From Verrucomicrobiota bacterium (GTDB taxonomy: Bacteria; Verrucomicrobiota; Verrucomicrobiia; Limisphaerales; UBA8199): a DNA stretch of 14,030 bases. The notes beneath the pieces were generated by a model. The model had not been told where the DNA came from and searched no databases. It worked only from the letters and a program-made list of their open reading frames with translations. This document shows positions 11,266-14,030 of the stretch, in pieces. The translations under genes and the position numbers were made by a program. The first letter of the stretch is position 1. Every line of letters begins with the position of its first letter. The stretch covers positions 1 through 14,030 of the forward strand of contig JAPLUA010000139.1 in assembly GCA_026397855.1 (NCBI GenBank). The letters are read 5' to 3'.

Positions 11266-14030
11266 ATGGATAATAAGGCGTTAATCATTGCCGAGAAACC
11301 GTCGGTTGCAACCGACATTGCCAAAGCGTTGGGCGGCTTTAAGAAGCAGGGCGACTATTACGAGAGCGACAAGTATGTGCTGTCGTCGGCGGTCGGCCAC
11401 CTGCTGGAGCTGTGCGTGCCGGACCAGTACGAGGTCAAGCGCGGCAAGTGGACATTTGCCAATCTGCCGGTGATCCCGCCGCATTTCGACCTGCGGCCGA
11501 TCGAGCGGAACGAGGGGCGGCTCAAGGTGCTGCTCAAGCTCATCAAACGGGCGGATGTGACCGCGGTGGTTAACGCCTGCGACGCCGGCCGGGAAGGGGA
11601 ACTGATCTTCCGCAATATCGTCCAGTATGCGAAATCGAGCAAGGCGATCCAGCGGCTCTGGCTGCAGTCCATGACGCCGACCGCGATCCGGGAAGGGTTC
11701 GAGCGCCTGCGGGATGATGCGACGATGCGGCCGCTCGCCGACGCGGCGGTCTGCCGGTCGGAGTCCGATTGGCTGGTGGGCATCAACGGGACGCGGGCGA
11801 TGACGGCGTTCAACTCGAAGACGGGGGGATTCCATCTCACCACGGTGGGTCGGGTGCAGACGCCGACGCTGGCGATCCTGGTGGAGCGGGAGGAGCGCAT
11901 CAAGAACTTCGTGTCGAAAGACTATTGGGAAATCCACGGCACGTTCGGGGCAAAGTTGGGGGAGTATCCCGGGCGCTGGTTTGACGAGAAGTTTGCCAGG
12001 AAAGAGGGCGAGGGGGATCTCAAGCCCGAACGCATCTGGAACGCCGGGCAGGCCGAGGCCATCCGCGAGAAATGCCTGGGCCGGCCGGGCATCGTCACCG
12101 AGGAGAGCAAGCCCACGACGCAGCTTTCGCCGCTGCTGTATGATTTGACGAGCCTCCAGCGGGAGGCGAACGGGCGGTTTGGATTCTCGGCCAAGAACAC
12201 GCTGGCGGTGGCCCAGTCGCTCTACGAGAGGCACAAGGTGCTGACATATCCGCGCACGGACTCGCGGGCGCTGCCGGAGGATTATCTGGACACGGTTAAG
12301 AAGACGCTCGGCATGCTGGGCGAAACCCATTACTCGGGGTTCGCCGACCAGATCCTCAAGAGCGGTTGGGTGAGGCCGAACAAGCGCATTTTCAACAACG
12401 CCAAGGTCTCGGACCACTTTGCGATTATCCCCACGTCAATGGCACCCAAGAACCTGAGCGAGCCGGAGAGCAAGCTTTACGACATGATCACCAAGCGGTT
12501 TCTCGCCGTGTTTTATCCCGCGGCCGAGTTCCTGGTGACCACGCGCATCACGCGCGTCGAGGGCGAGCCGTTCAAGACGGAGGGCAAGGTGATGGTGAGC
12601 GCGGGCTGGCTGGCGGTCTATGGCAAGGAAGCGCAGACCGATGACACGCCCACGCTGGCGCCGGTGCAGCCGAACGAGACGGTCAAGACCATCAACATCG
12701 AGGTGCAGGCCAACCAGACCAAGCCGCCGCCGCGGTTCACGGAAGCCACGCTGCTCAGCGCGATGGAAGGCGCCGGCAAGCTGGTGGATGACGAGGAACT
12801 CCGCGAGGCAATGCGGGAGAAAGGGTTGGGCACGCCGGCGACGCGCGCGCAGATCATCGAGGGGCTGATCTACGAGAAATACGTGCTGCGGCAGGCGCGG
12901 GACCTGCAGCCGACGCCGAAGGCCTTCTCGCTGATCGCGCTCCTGCGCGGGCTGCAGATTCCCGAGCTCTCCTCGCCGGAGCTGACCGGCAACTGGGAAT
13001 TCAAGCTGCACAGCATGGCCCGCGGGCAGATGAAGCGCCCCGATTTCATGCAGGAAATCGCCGACATGACCCGCAGCATCGTCGCCAAGGCGAAGCGCCA
13101 CGAGAGCGACACGGTGCCGGGCGACTTCGGCACGCTCAAGGTGCCGTGCCCGAAGTGCGGCGGGGAGATGCACGAGAACTACAAGAAGTTCCAGTGCCAG
13201 AAGTGCGAGTTCAGCCTGTGGAAGATCGTGGCGGGCCGGCAGCTTGAGATTCCCGAGGTCGAGGAGCTGATCACCAAGCGCCAGGTGGGGCCGCTGCAAG
13301 GGTTTCGCAGCAAGATGGGAAGGCCGTTCGCCGCGGTCATCAAGCTGACGCCGGAGCTGAAACCTGAGTTCGACTTCGGCCAGGACAAGACCGATGCGAA
13401 CGGGGCGGCGGCGGAGGTTGATTTCACCGGCCAGGAGCCGGTGGGCAAGTGTCCGAAATGCGGCAACTCCGTGTTCGAAACCGCGATGCATTATGTGTGC
13501 GAGAAGTCCACAGGCAGCGCGCGCACCTGCGGCTTCCGGTCGGGCAAAGTCATTCTGCAGCAAGCCGTCGAGCGGGCTCAGATGCAGAAGCTCCTGCAGA
13601 CCGGCAAGACCGATCTGCTGCCGAGATTCATCTCCAAGAAGGGTCGGCCCTTCAAGGCGTACCTGGTGGCCAAAGAGGGGGGCGTGGGCTTCGAATTCGA
13701 GCCGCGCGAAGCGAAAACAAAATCCGGCGCCGCGAAGCCGAAGGAGCCACAGGAGCCCGCGCCCAAGATTGATTTCAAGGGGCTGGATCCCTTGGGCAAG
13801 TGCCCGAAGTGCGGCAAGCGGGTATTCGAGTCCACGGACATCTACCTGTGCGAGCAGTCCCAGGCGGACAAGCGGCCCTGCAAATTCAAGATCAGCAAGG
13901 CTGTCTTGCAGCAGCCCATTGACCGGGTCCAGGCGGCCATGTTGTTGAAGGAAAACCGTACCGACCTGCTGCCCAAGTTCATTTCCAGCAAGACGGGCCG
14001 CTCGTTTTCGGCCTACCTGGTGGTGGACGA
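11266..14030 (+). CDS. topB: DNA topoisomerase III with C-terminal zinc-ribbon repeats (3' end beyond window)
   Basis: Type IA topoisomerase; 921 codons are visible and the frame stays open at the window edge. It cuts one DNA strand through a tyrosine to remove supercoils or decatenate DNA. The TOPRIM domain opens with ALIIAEKPSVA (E10) and contains NACDAGREGELIF (D106, E110), the topoisomerase III form of the acidic motif. Y328 in LTYPRTDSRALP is the catalytic tyrosine. The GRVQTPTLAILVERE segment and the EGAGKLVDDEELREAM...GLGTPATRAQIIE block complete the core (to about 600). Three C-terminal repeats start at C628, C729 and C846, each C-x2-C-x12-C followed by a last Cys; repeats 2 and 3 share LLP(R/K)FIS(K/S)K-type endings. 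The ATG at 11266 follows an in-frame stop; no strong ribosome site is visible. Confidence 0.95.
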   Translation, partial: MDNKALIIAEKPSVATDIAKALGGFKKQGDYYESDKYVLSSAVGHLLELCVPDQYEVKRGKWTFANLPVIPPHFDLRPIERNEGRLKVLLKLIKRADVTAVVNACDAGREGELIFRNIVQYAKSSKAIQRLWLQSMTPTAIREGFERLRDDATMRPLADAAVCRSESDWLVGINGTRAMTAFNSKTGGFHLTTVGRVQTPTLAILVEREERIKNFVSKDYWEIHGTFGAKLGEYPGRWFDEKFARKEGEGDLKPERIWNAGQAEAIREKCLGRPGIVTEESKPTTQLSPLLYDLTSLQREANGRFGFSAKNTLAVAQSLYERHKVLTYPRTDSRALPEDYLDTVKKTLGMLGETHYSGFADQILKSGWVRPNKRIFNNAKVSDHFAIIPTSMAPKNLSEPESKLYDMITKRFLAVFYPAAEFLVTTRITRVEGEPFKTEGKVMVSAGWLAVYGKEAQTDDTPTLAPVQPNETVKTINIEVQANQTKPPPRFTEATLLSAMEGAGKLVDDEELREAMREKGLGTPATRAQIIEGLIYEKYVLRQARDLQPTPKAFSLIALLRGLQIPELSSPELTGNWEFKLHSMARGQMKRPDFMQEIADMTRSIVAKAKRHESDTVPGDFGTLKVPCPKCGGEMHENYKKFQCQKCEFSLWKIVAGRQLEIPEVEELITKRQVGPLQGFRSKMGRPFAAVIKLTPELKPEFDFGQDKTDANGAAAEVDFTGQEPVGKCPKCGNSVFETAMHYVCEKSTGSARTCGFRSGKVILQQAVERAQMQKLLQTGKTDLLPRFISKKGRPFKAYLVAKEGGVGFEFEPREAKTKSGAAKPKEPQEPAPKIDFKGLDPLGKCPKCGKRVFESTDIYLCEQSQADKRPCKFKISKAVLQQPIDRVQAAMLLKENRTDLLPKFISSKTGRSFSAYLVVD

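Noticed and set aside
11281..13563. Two long minus-strand open frames opposite topoisomerase III
   Set aside because: The plus strand encodes topB with all catalytic motifs throughout; the antisense frames are Arg/Leu/His-rich shadows.

Overview
The window is GC-rich bacterial chromosome and most resembles a Verrucomicrobiota genome, probably Pedosphaeraceae/Limisphaerales. I infer this from three things: Tat-exported Gfo/Idh/MocA and ThuA/xylose-isomerase-like proteins, many short odd-length palindromes between genes, and a small Cys-rich protein (8037-8645) like proteins I remember as numerous in that group. The taxonomy is not proven by the window.

Layout. (1) 1-2909, plus strand: the 3' end of a PPK2 polyphosphate kinase, an AI-2E/PerM-family membrane protein and pyruvate kinase, closely packed with a 14-nt overlap between the last two; a likely operon. 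(2) 2910-4082: a 1.17-kb gene-free stretch between convergent genes, crowded with hairpins, direct repeats and a ~140-bp palindrome built of 11-bp units. (3) 4083-7823, minus strand: a three-gene set read from right to left as ThuA/xylose-isomerase-like fusion, Gfo/Idh/MocA oxidoreductase, cupin. The first two carry Tat signals, so this looks like a carbohydrate-modifying set acting outside the cytoplasm, possibly controlled through a GTGAAACA-CTA-TGTTTCAC palindrome upstream. (4) 8037-8645, plus strand: a small protein with a four-Cys cluster and a basic SRARLGAAS-type motif. (5) 8588-9978, minus strand: an AbiE-like type IV toxin-antitoxin pair with the nucleotidyltransferase toxin gene upstream of the antitoxin gene, the reverse of the usual order, and a palindrome touching the toxin start codon. 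(6) 10161-11117, minus strand: a trypsin-like serine protease with a zinc-ribbon-like Cys pair and no clear signal peptide. (7) 11266 to the window end, plus strand: DNA topoisomerase III with C-terminal zinc-ribbon repeats, open at the right edge and divergent from the protease.

The best candidates for something not yet described are the 11-bp-unit palindrome at 3392-3541, the nested 7-3-7 micro-hairpin array at 3920-4025, the small Cys-rich family member at 8037, and the reversed AbiE-like pair with its start-adjacent palindrome. No tRNA, rRNA, CRISPR array, transposase or integrase was seen.
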